The notes beneath the pieces were generated by a model. The model was not told where the DNA came from. It was given only the letters and a program-made list of their open reading frames with translations, and did not search any database. The position numbers were made by a program, and so were the translations under genes. From the NCBI GenBank assembly GCA_937982565.1, contig CALJLN010000005.1, forward strand, positions 1-24,369: a stretch of DNA of 24,369 nucleotides, read 5' to 3'. The DNA is from UBA2421 sp002343075 (GTDB lineage Bacteria; Planctomycetota; Phycisphaerae; Tepidisphaerales; Tepidisphaeraceae). Positions 8,625 through 15,251 of the stretch are shown piece by piece (position 1 is the stretch's first letter; every line of letters begins with the position of its first letter).

Positions 8625-10271
8625 TTATTGTGATCGTGGCTTTGTCATGAGGGAGACCACCACAAGCACCACGAAGCCTAGCGGGATCGTGATCAGCCCG
8701 GGTTGGCTGAACGGTGCCGGTGCCGCGGCGGGATCAAGACCGTACACCTTCGCAAACGCATCCGCGCTAAGAAGCACCCAGCCGAGCGAAGAAACCAGCC
8801 CAACCGCGATCGCCGCTGCGATTCCCTGCTTGGTCGTGCGCTTCCAGAAGAGAAGCATGACCAACGCGGGCAAGTTGGCACTGCCGGCAATATTGAACGC
8901 CCAGCCGACAAGGAACGACGCGTTCAGATCCTTAAACAACACGCCCAAAACCATCGCCGCAACGCCAATAAACACCGCCGACACCTTTGCCGCTCTCACT
9001 TTACCAGTGTCGCTGAATTTTATGCTGAACACATTCTCCATGAGGTCGTGCGCCACGGCCCCGGTCGCAGCCAAAATCAGCCCGCTGACCGTTCCCAGCA
9101 CAGTGGTAAACGCGATGGCACTGATGATGGCAAATGGCAGTTCACCAAAACTCCTTGCGAGCAGTGGCGCCGACATATTGCTGTCGGCAGGATTGAGCAA
9201 CCCGCTGGTGAGCGCGCCCAGCCCCAGATAAAGCGTCAGCACATAGAAGAATCCGATCGCCGCAATCCCCACCACGGTGCTGCGTCGTGCCGCAGCGGCA
9301 TCTTTCACGGTGTAGTAGCGAATCAGGATATGCGGCAATGATGCCGTTCCGGCAAAAAGCGCAAGCATCAGCGAGATGAAATCGAGCCGGTCGGAGAGCT
9401 TTTCTGACCGAATGCCCTTAAACGTCGGCGATCCCCCGGGGAGCATGAGGGACTTCGCCTCGCGCACCTCGGGTGTGTAGGTATCACCGGCTTTCTTCCA
9501 GTTGAGGACTGTCACGTCATTGATTCTTTGAAGAAATGCAATCGGCCCCAGCGGGCCGGTGCTATCCACCCCGGGCGGCAAGCCGGCAATTGCGATCACA
9601 TGGCCCCCGGTGGGCACGTCTTTGGGGTCGACTGCAGTCACCGGGGTCGTGGGGACCTCGGTCATCGTAACGCGAAACCCACGCGCGAGAATGGCAATCG
9701 TCAACATCGCGCAAAAGATCACGAGGAGCGATCCCTTGATAAACTGCACCCATGTGGTGCTGACCATCCCCGCGGTGACGACGATGACGGTCACCACCGA
9801 ACCGACGATCAGCACACCCCAATGGTGATCCAGGCCGAGCAGCGGCTTGATAAGTGCGCCTGCGCCGACCATCTGCGGAATCAGATAAAACAGGCTCACC
9901 ACAAGCGTGCTGATGGCAGCGGCCAGTTTGATGCCGCGCGAGTTAAACTGGCTGTCGAGTGCGTCGGCAAAGGTGTATTTACCCAACCGCTTGATGGGTT
10001 CGGCGATGACCAGCAACGCGACGACCCAGCCCGCGAGGTAGCCGATGGAGTAAAGAAACCCATCGTACCCGTAGAACGCAATCATCCCGCAGATGCCCAG
10101 AAAACTCGCCGCCGAGAGATAATCACCCGCAAACGCGACCCCGTTTACAAACCACCCCACCTGCCCATGTGCGGCGAAGTAGCCCGACGCGCTCTTGGCC
10201 TTCGAGCCCAGGACGAAACTCAGACCCAGCACCGCCGCAACAAATATGAGAAACACAATCAGCGGGATCAT
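8625..10271 (-). CDS. Sodium:solute symporter, ActP (cation/acetate symporter)-like
   Basis: About 548 residues with around 13 membrane segments. It belongs to the sodium:solute symporter family: AGDYLSAASFLG (48-59) is the conserved first-helix motif, and LMLALFAGTASLPHILIRYYTV (301-322) closely resembles the ActP/VC_2705 group. ActP imports acetate and other short monocarboxylates with a cation. Between the sixth and seventh membrane segments is a soluble stretch of about 98 residues (200-297), which I recall as much shorter in E. coli ActP. The start at 10271 overlaps the stop of the DUF485 gene (ATGA), which indicates coupling; the frame is open further upstream but that would run into the preceding gene. 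The DUF485-actP pair is a standard acetate uptake arrangement. Confidence 0.88.
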   Translation of the reverse strand: MIPLIVFLIFVAAVLGLSFVLGSKAKSASGYFAAHGQVGWFVNGVAFAGDYLSAASFLGICGMIAFYGYDGFLYSIGYLAGWVVALLVIAEPIKRLGKYTFADALDSQFNSRGIKLAAAISTLVVSLFYLIPQMVGAGALIKPLLGLDHHWGVLIVGSVVTVIVVTAGMVSTTWVQFIKGSLLVIFCAMLTIAILARGFRVTMTEVPTTPVTAVDPKDVPTGGHVIAIAGLPPGVDSTGPLGPIAFLQRINDVTVLNWKKAGDTYTPEVREAKSLMLPGGSPTFKGIRSEKLSDRLDFISLMLALFAGTASLPHILIRYYTVKDAAAARRSTVVGIAAIGFFYVLTLYLGLGALTSGLLNPADSNMSAPLLARSFGELPFAIISAIAFTTVLGTVSGLILAATGAVAHDLMENVFSIKFSDTGKVRAAKVSAVFIGVAAMVLGVLFKDLNASFLVGWAFNIAGSANLPALVMLLFWKRTTKQGIAAAIAVGLVSSLGWVLLSADAFAKVYGLDPAAAPAPFSQPGLITIPLGFVVLVVVSLMTKPRSQ

Positions 10272-10543
10272 TGCCGGCCACTCTCTTCCGGATCGCGCTT
10301 GCAAAGCCATGTGTATGAGAGTGCCAGCACAAACGCGAAGCCGATCAATCCAAACCCGTAAACGACCGCGAGATTTACCCCCAGAAACTGCCTCTCCATT
10401 GTCTGCAATGAGAACGCGCAGATGCCGACAAATCCGGCATAGACCGCGCAGTAAAGCATGAAAAGTACCAGACCCAACCGCGCATTCGCCCTCTCGGTAG
10501 GGCTGGTGTGCGAGCGCAACGCTGACTCTTCAGACTGTGACAA
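10268..10543 (-). CDS. DUF485 family small membrane protein
   Basis: 91 residues with two hydrophobic segments (GLVLFMLYCAVYAGFVGICAF and VVYGFGLIGFAFVLALSYTWL) separated by a short polar linker. It matches DUF485 proteins such as YjcH, which are usually encoded directly upstream of ActP acetate symporters; their exact role is not settled. It starts at TTG 10543, supported by AAGGGAG at 10550-10556 with a 6-base spacing; the nearest ATG (10548) is out of frame. Its stop overlaps the symporter start by 4 bases. It begins 72 bases after the GHL10 gene on the same strand, so read-through from that gene is possible. Confidence 0.88.
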   Translation of the reverse strand: MSQSEESALRSHTSPTERANARLGLVLFMLYCAVYAGFVGICAFSLQTMERQFLGVNLAVVYGFGLIGFAFVLALSYTWLCKRDPEESGRQ

Positions 10544-10590
10544 GACATACTCCCTTCAACATCGCACGTGCAGGCCGTCGCGTTAAGAAC

Positions 10591-10623
10591 GCCGACCGCG
10601 GGGGCTCGCGGCGGTCAGTCGGC
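10591..10623 (-). terminator. Weak GC hairpin at the end of the GHL10 gene
   Basis: GACCGC (10594-10599) pairs with GCGGTC (10611-10616), and flanking GCCGAC/GTCGGC could extend it imperfectly. Read on the - strand it sits on the stop codon of the GHL10 gene and is followed by the T-containing stretch GGCGTTCTT. It is a possible weak terminator before the DUF485-actP-porin unit. Confidence 0.3.
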
Positions 10624-12180
10624 TTGCTGAACAATGCTCGTGACCCGGACCGACTCATTGCCCCCGCGGTCGACCGCGGATACGCAGACTGCGTTTAGCG
10701 GCTGACCGTTGCGCACCGCATCAAACTCGCTGCGGGTGGAATCGCCGCCGGGAAAAATCTCCAGAACCCACTCGCTCCCAAATCGCTTCCAGACGGCCCA
10801 TCGATAGGGCCGCTCGCGCGAACCCTTCCGAATCGTCAGCGTCGCACGGCCATCCTTTACACCGAGGCGCACGCTCGGCTTGCCCGGGGCCTTTCCATCG
10901 ATCCAAGGCGTGGAAGGAATCAGCGCCGGTACCGCGTAAAGCTCACTCAACTGTTCCGCCAGACGCTGATTGTTCAAGATCGGCTTCATGCTGAAATGAA
11001 CGTGACCATCAACGCCCTTCTCACGGGTCAACTTGATCTGATCGACGATCTCATCAGGATTCGGCGCGGGTTGGGTGGACGCCGTTGTCGGCGAATTCTC
11101 GCCAGCGGCGCGGGGGGCGAGACGGCTGGTGTACAGTCCCGGCCAGAAGTGACGCTCCTTCTTGTTTTGCGTCTTCCAATAGTCAACCAGGTCGCCAAAC
11201 GCCTGCCCTTTCTGCGCGATCGGCCAGTACAACTGCGGCGTCCAGTAGTCGAGCCAGCCATTGTGGAGCCACTTCTCGGCATCGGCGTAGAGAATGTCGT
11301 ACTGGCTAAACTTCACATCAACGCCCGGCGGGGCATATCGTTTGTTCGGTTGGCCGAATGGGCTGATGCCAAACTGCACATGTTTCTTGAGCTTCTTCGC
11401 GCCCTTGTAAATGCGCTCTATCAGCACATCGACATTATGCCGCCGCCAGTCATCGCGAGACATCTTTCCGCCGGCCTGCTGATAACGCTCCCAGCTATTG
11501 TCGTCTGGAAAATCGCCCTTCTTTCCATCAACTGTAAAGTAGTCGGGGTACGGATAAAAATAATCGTCGATGTGAATGCCGTCGACGTTGTATCGCTTGA
11601 CCACATCCATAAACACATCAAACGAGAGGTCCTGTGCCGCAGGCTCGGCTGGGTCGAGCCATTGCCAGCCTTTAAATTCTTTCACGATCGACGGATTGGT
11701 CTTTGAGATATGGCTCGACGATTGAGGTATGTCTTTCGCGCCGGAGTGTCGCGCGCGGTAGGGATTAAACCATGCATGCAACTCAATTCCCCGCTTATGC
11801 GATTCTTCAATCCAGAACGCGAGCGGATCGTAGAACGGTGCCGGCGGCTTTCCCTGTTCGCCGGTGAGGTAGTAACTCCATGGTTCGAGCTTGCTGGCGT
11901 ACATGGCATCGCAGCCGGGGCGCACCTGGAAGACAACCGCGTTGATGTTGAGACTTGCACATTTGTCGAGTATCGCAATGGCCTCGGCCTGCTGGTCGGC
12001 GGTTGATAGCCCGGGTTTGCTCGGCCAATCGATATTCGCGACGGTCGCTACCCAGACGGCTCTAAACTCGCGCGGCACGGGCGGCGGGAGGTCGCCGGTG
12101 ACCGGCTTGTTCGCGGCGCAACCCACCGCCGTCAAACCTACGACAACGAGCCACGCCATGCTCTGGAGCAAATCTTTCAT
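10615..12180 (-). CDS. GHL10/YngK-type glycosyl-hydrolase-like lipoprotein
   Basis: About 521 residues. The N-terminus (MKDLLQSMAWLVVVGLTAVGC) is a lipoprotein signal with Cys21. The body has the family-10-like glycosyl hydrolase (GHL10, formerly DUF187) hallmarks: FRAVWVATVANIDWPS (39-54), VVFQVRPGCDAMYASKLEPWS (82-102, with the Asp-Ala-Met/Tyr stretch), GIELHAWFNPYRA (131-143) and VDGIHIDDYFYPYPDYF. These proteins adopt a TIM barrel and are thought to cleave carbohydrate polymers, possibly cell-wall glycans; the substrate is not known. The last 90 residues look like a fibronectin-III-type or immunoglobulin-like domain (PYRWAVWKRF ... AVCVSAVDRGGNES). GGAGG at 12191-12195 serves ATG 12180 (10-base spacing) or ATG 12186 (4-base spacing); I prefer 12180. 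Confidence 0.88.
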   Translation of the reverse strand: MKDLLQSMAWLVVVGLTAVGCAANKPVTGDLPPPVPREFRAVWVATVANIDWPSKPGLSTADQQAEAIAILDKCASLNINAVVFQVRPGCDAMYASKLEPWSYYLTGEQGKPPAPFYDPLAFWIEESHKRGIELHAWFNPYRARHSGAKDIPQSSSHISKTNPSIVKEFKGWQWLDPAEPAAQDLSFDVFMDVVKRYNVDGIHIDDYFYPYPDYFTVDGKKGDFPDDNSWERYQQAGGKMSRDDWRRHNVDVLIERIYKGAKKLKKHVQFGISPFGQPNKRYAPPGVDVKFSQYDILYADAEKWLHNGWLDYWTPQLYWPIAQKGQAFGDLVDYWKTQNKKERHFWPGLYTSRLAPRAAGENSPTTASTQPAPNPDEIVDQIKLTREKGVDGHVHFSMKPILNNQRLAEQLSELYAVPALIPSTPWIDGKAPGKPSVRLGVKDGRATLTIRKGSRERPYRWAVWKRFGSEWVLEIFPGGDSTRSEFDAVRNGQPLNAVCVSAVDRGGNESVRVTSIVQQAD

Positions 12181-12212
12181 CGTCATCAATCCTCCGCAAA
12201 TACGTCTTACTG

Positions 12213-12241
12213 CTGTCAATTCGTCCTGCAACTTATATAAC
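12213..12241 (+). promoter_or_regulatory. Candidate promoter of the divergent secreted-protein gene (CTGTCA-N17-TATAAC)
   Basis: CTGTCA (12213-12218) and TATAAC (12236-12241) are 17 bases apart. The start would be near 12248, giving a 35-base leader. The -10 shares six bases with the opposite -10 through the TTATATAA palindrome, so polymerase binding in the two directions should be mutually exclusive. The -35 match is modest. Confidence 0.4.
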
Positions 12242-12260
12242 ACAGCGATAATCTATCCAA
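12232..12260 (-). promoter_or_regulatory. Promoter of the GHL10 gene (TTGGAT-N17-TATAAG)
   Basis: On the - strand, TTGGAT (12260-12255) is followed after exactly 17 bases by TATAAG (12237-12232). This predicts a start near 12225 and a leader of about 45 bases carrying GGAGG. The -10 is part of the palindrome TTATATAA (12233-12240), which is also the -10 region of the divergent gene. Confidence 0.55.
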
Positions 12261-12282
12261 CCTTCATAGCCGAGAGTGCACC

Positions 12283-13503
12283 ATGCGCATCGTGTCTTTG
12301 ATTTTCGTAACAACCCTCTGCACGACGGTCGCCGCCTACAGCCGGGATCCCTCCACGCGGCCGGATGGCAATGTTGTCGCATCCATGCACGACTTCACGG
12401 AGGCTCTGAAGCGCGCCCGCCCAGGCGACACTGTGCAGACCCCCTTCACCGGGCTTGCCACCATTCCGACGCTGCCGCTGACTATCTCGCCGGTTGCCGA
12501 CGCGCCGCAGCTTCTGCTCGCCGATCAGCCGGAGTACTTTCGCACCGGGGATGGTATCTCGATGCAGGAAACAGTTAAGCCCGGCCTGGTGCGGCTCTAT
12601 CTTTATCATGTGCCAGAACCAACCGGAAAGCCCAAGATCATCTCCGCGGTGGTGGAGAATCTTGGGGGCGCGCCGATGACGATCCAGTTTCATCGATACG
12701 CCTCGCCCAGGCCCAGCGGCGACTATCACAAGGTCGCGACTGCGGCGATGCAGGCCTTTCTCCAAAAACAACCCGCGCCCGACGAGATTCGATTGCGTCA
12801 AGTCGCGCCAAATGAGCGATTGGTGATCGACCCGGCAATCGATCAGACGGCTGTGAAGACCGACGTTCTTGTACACGTTTTCCACGAGTTTTCGGTCGAT
12901 CAGGCGGCCCGTGTGACGGTGTTCCAGCGCGACCCGGGTGCAGAGAGTATCTCGGCGATTGACACGTTGCCAAAGCTGCCGCGCGTGCTCGAAGGCTTTC
13001 ACGCCAGCGGCGCGGGGCGAGGGCTTTTCCTCACGAGCGAGCAGACGGTGGCCATGAGCGGCGAGCAAGCAATTGACACCGCCGACGGGCCACGCGCGCT
13101 GATGATCGCCGACGGCAAAACCGACCCGTGGATCCGTGGGCGCGATTCGATCGATCCTTCCACGCCAGCGGAGAACAAAGGCAACTATGGCGTGATTTAT
13201 CGAGTCAACCTCCGATATCGAACCAGTGACGGAAGACGCATTGCGCTGCTGATGGCTGGCCACCGCCCGGACAACAAGTGGTGCCGATACACCGCGGCAG
13301 TGATCAGTGTGAAGAACGGCGACTCTCCCCCAGAGCTTGTGAGAATGCCGGGTTTCGGCGGGCGATTCGATTCCCTTCCTCAGGCTGTCGTGATTCAGAC
13401 GTTGCCGGCAATGCCGCCGGGGCAGACAGGGCGGGTCGAGCTCACCTATTCTCCTCCCGGGGCGTGCTGCCTTCCGACCCCGATTTTGATGGTCCCGTAC
13501 TAG
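12283..13503 (+). CDS. Secreted protein of unknown function
   Basis: 406 residues beginning with a clear signal peptide (MRIVSLIFVTTLCTTVAA). I do not recognise the family. The mature part looks like a mixed-beta extracellular protein: LVRLYLYHVPEPTGKPKI, ISAVVENLGGAPMTIQFHRYASP (a beta-sandwich-like strand pair), VLVHVFHEFSVDQAARVTVFQ, GNYGVIYRVNLRYRTSDGRRIALLMAG. GGAPMTIQFHRYASPRPSGDY and KGNYGVIY...Y are the most conserved-looking stretches. There are no membrane helices after the signal, no lipobox and no PEP-CTERM tail; it ends ...ACCLPTPILMVPY with two adjacent Cys. GAGAG at 12272-12276 gives a weak ribosome-binding site for ATG 12283. It is divergent from the GHL10 gene, which may indicate shared regulation. 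Confidence 0.8.
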   Translation: MRIVSLIFVTTLCTTVAAYSRDPSTRPDGNVVASMHDFTEALKRARPGDTVQTPFTGLATIPTLPLTISPVADAPQLLLADQPEYFRTGDGISMQETVKPGLVRLYLYHVPEPTGKPKIISAVVENLGGAPMTIQFHRYASPRPSGDYHKVATAAMQAFLQKQPAPDEIRLRQVAPNERLVIDPAIDQTAVKTDVLVHVFHEFSVDQAARVTVFQRDPGAESISAIDTLPKLPRVLEGFHASGAGRGLFLTSEQTVAMSGEQAIDTADGPRALMIADGKTDPWIRGRDSIDPSTPAENKGNYGVIYRVNLRYRTSDGRRIALLMAGHRPDNKWCRYTAAVISVKNGDSPPELVRMPGFGGRFDSLPQAVVIQTLPAMPPGQTGRVELTYSPPGACCLPTPILMVPY

Positions 13504-13600
13504 AAATGCTGTAACTAGGTCGTCATTCCGGACGCCACAGCGACAGAATTCTGCAAAAACAGCCGGAAAAAGGTTGACTAGCGGCAATGTCGTGTTAACC

Positions 13601-13609
13601 TTATATAAG
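13601..13609 (+). promoter_or_regulatory. TTATATAAG element upstream of the PEP-CTERM gene
   Basis: TTATATAA (13601-13608), containing the -10-like TATAAG (13604-13609), lies 77 bases before the ATG. A TTGACT occurs at 13574-13579 but the spacing of 24 bases is too long for a normal promoter, so the partner -35 is uncertain. The same octamer occurs before two neighbouring transcription units. Confidence 0.4.
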
Positions 13610-13685
13610 ATTGAACCGGCAACGGTTCCACGTCTCTGTGTCTCGTTTCTGTCACGTCTGCAGGTTTAGAAAGAGGAGAGGATTC

Positions 13686-14894
13686 ATGCGTATTCGTAAT
13701 TCTGCTCTGGCTCTGGCAGCAATTGCCGCAGCAGCCAGCTCGGCGGTGGCGGCGCCTATTGCGCTTGCCCCGATGACCAGTTTCGGCAACGGCAACGTCG
13801 GTGCAGCCAACGACGGCTGGCGCGCCCCGAACGAGATCGTTGTCGGCGATTTGGCCGGCACCGCGACCGGAAGCAACTATAACTATCTTGCAGTCGGGTC
13901 GCTCGAACGCGGGTTGGCGTACAACCCTGCCACAGGCAACCTGATTCTGGTCAGCCGGAGCGCTTCCGGTAACGGCATCCGCGTCCTGAATGGCACCACC
14001 GGGGCCGACGTCGGGGCACTCAACCAAGGCTCGGGAATCATAACCGGCGGTACGTTTGTCACCAGCGCAGTTGGCGTTGGCGATGACGGACAAATCTACG
14101 TCGCCAATCTCCAGACCAACGCGAGCACTGGTGCGTTCAAAGTCTATCAGTGGACCGACGAATCGGCCGCTGCGCCAAACACCTATTTCAACAGCACGCT
14201 CGCCGGATTCACCGGCACGCCTCGTTTGGGCGATTCGCTTGATGTCACTGGCTCGGGCGCAAGCACGCGCGTCGTCGCTGGTGCCAGCGGATCGATCGGT
14301 TATGCCGTGATTGACGGCTCGGGTGGAACCGCAGTCGGCAGCTTTGCTCCCGCCGGCCCGGCAGCGGGCGACTTCCGCCTGGGTGTCACCTTTGCTGGTT
14401 CCGCGAGTGAAGTCTGGGGCAAGCAGACCGGCGGCACCGCGGCGGCGGCGCCGCTTCGTCGCACAAGCTTCAGCGGCGCGGCAGGAACCACCGACGGGTT
14501 TAGCATCCTCACCGCAGGTGGCGAAGCAGCAATGGACTATGCTGTCGTCGGCGGAATCCCATATCTCGCCGTCCTCAACATGAACACCAACGGCGGAACC
14601 GCGCTCTCGACCGTGCAGATGTACAACATGACCGACCCCGCCAACCCGATCCTCGAAACATCTGCTTCGACGATCAACCTCGCTGGCATTTCCCCGTTCG
14701 CAACGCTTGCGAGCAACGGCAACGCGACCGGCAGCGTGAAGTTTGGCCAGATCAATCCAGATGGCACCGGCACCCTCTATGCCATGAGCACGAACCAAGG
14801 CATTCAGGCGTTTACCTTCGCCATCCCCGAACCCGGCAGCATCGGCCTGCTGGCGCTGGGAGCGATCGGCCTGCTCCGCAGGATTCGTGCTTGA
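13686..14894 (+). CDS. PEP-CTERM sorting domain protein, secreted
   Basis: 402 residues, with signal peptide MRIRNSALALAAIAAAASSAVAA and a C-terminal PEP-CTERM tripartite signal (381-402): PEPGS, a hydrophobic helix (IGLLALGAIGLL) and the basic end RRIRA. Such proteins are cleaved by an exosortase and placed on the cell surface or in the extracellular matrix. The mature part is low in charge and rich in Gly, Ala, Ser, Thr and Asn, with repeated strands (ERGLAYNPATGNLILVSRS, GVGDDGQIYVANLQT, GIPYLAVLNMNTNGGT) that suggest a beta-propeller of the DUF4623-like kind; that family call is tentative. The start at 13686 is fixed by AGGAG at 13674-13678 with 7-base spacing; upstream in-frame codons to 13611 do not look like coding sequence. 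No exosortase gene is in the window. A 13-bp hairpin follows the gene. Confidence 0.88.
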   Translation: MRIRNSALALAAIAAAASSAVAAPIALAPMTSFGNGNVGAANDGWRAPNEIVVGDLAGTATGSNYNYLAVGSLERGLAYNPATGNLILVSRSASGNGIRVLNGTTGADVGALNQGSGIITGGTFVTSAVGVGDDGQIYVANLQTNASTGAFKVYQWTDESAAAPNTYFNSTLAGFTGTPRLGDSLDVTGSGASTRVVAGASGSIGYAVIDGSGGTAVGSFAPAGPAAGDFRLGVTFAGSASEVWGKQTGGTAAAAPLRRTSFSGAAGTTDGFSILTAGGEAAMDYAVVGGIPYLAVLNMNTNGGTALSTVQMYNMTDPANPILETSASTINLAGISPFATLASNGNATGSVKFGQINPDGTGTLYAMSTNQGIQAFTFAIPEPGSIGLLALGAIGLLRRIRA

Positions 14895-14926
14895 TTTGTT
14901 TAGTTTCGTTTTCATTACAAGTCATT

Positions 14927-14957
14927 CACCCCGACCCGCACCACGCGGGTCGGGGTG
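14927..14957 (+). terminator. 13-bp perfect hairpin downstream of the PEP-CTERM gene
   Basis: CACCCCGACCCGC (14927-14939) and GCGGGTCGGGGTG (14945-14957) are perfect complements around the 5-base loop ACCAC. It lies 33 bases after the stop. It is very stable and placed as a terminator, but the sequence after it is GATGCGATTTAATGG with no T-tract. It may terminate transcription without one, or protect the mRNA 3' end. Confidence 0.6.
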
Positions 14958-15215
14958 ATGCGATTTAATGGACGCTTGGTGCGTTGTCGCTTCTGCAAGA
15001 ACGTGTCATTCCAAAGCTCCCTGTCATTCCGGTCCCATTGCCATTCCGATGGCGTGCCACGACCGAGGAACCCACGCGACTACGAAAGCTGGTTCGCCGG
15101 AGAGTACGGCGAATCGAGTTTTCAACGTCGCACGAAGCCCCATCGGACGCGCATCGCAAGCGGCCGCGCTCCTGCCGGGATTGCAGAGCCCTCACGTTGG
15201 CCAGACCCAATGAAA

Positions 15216-15245
15216 TTGACTCCACACCCGCCATAATTATATAAG
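15216..15245 (+). promoter_or_regulatory. Promoter of the sugar-binding lipoprotein gene (TTGACT-N18-TATAAG), leaderless start
   Basis: TTGACT (15216-15221) and TATAAG (15240-15245) are separated by 18 bases. The start of transcription, about 7 bases after the -10, falls on the ATG at 15252, so the message should have no 5' leader. The -10 is embedded in TTATATAA (15237-15244). Confidence 0.65.
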
Positions 15246-15251
15246 TTGCAA

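Larger units (their letters stand above)
14895..15251. other. Gene-free interval with short repeats and hairpins
   Basis: This 357-base stretch holds the 13-bp hairpin at 14927-14957, three copies of TG(T/C)CATTCC at 15004-15012, 15022-15030 and 15039-15047 spaced 17-18 bases, a 7-bp hairpin TTCGCCG/CGGCGAA (15093-15099 and 15107-15113) followed by TCGAGTTTT, and the promoter of the sugar-binding protein gene at its right end. No convincing coding sequence was found in either strand. Confidence 0.6.

Noticed and set aside
9528..10361. Open frame on the + strand opposite the symporter gene (277 codons)
   Set aside because: Antisense to a confident sodium:solute symporter; His/Asp/Arg-rich shadow translation.
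12253..13587. Open frame on the - strand opposite the unknown secreted-protein gene (444 codons)
   Set aside because: This was the one case needing care because the + strand gene is unrecognised. The + product starts with a clean signal peptide and has normal composition, while the - product is Arg/His-rich and would run across the divergent promoter region.
13578..14915. Open frame on the - strand opposite the PEP-CTERM gene (445 codons)
   Set aside because: The + strand product has a signal peptide, a strong ribosome-binding site and a PEP-CTERM tail; the antisense product has no such features.
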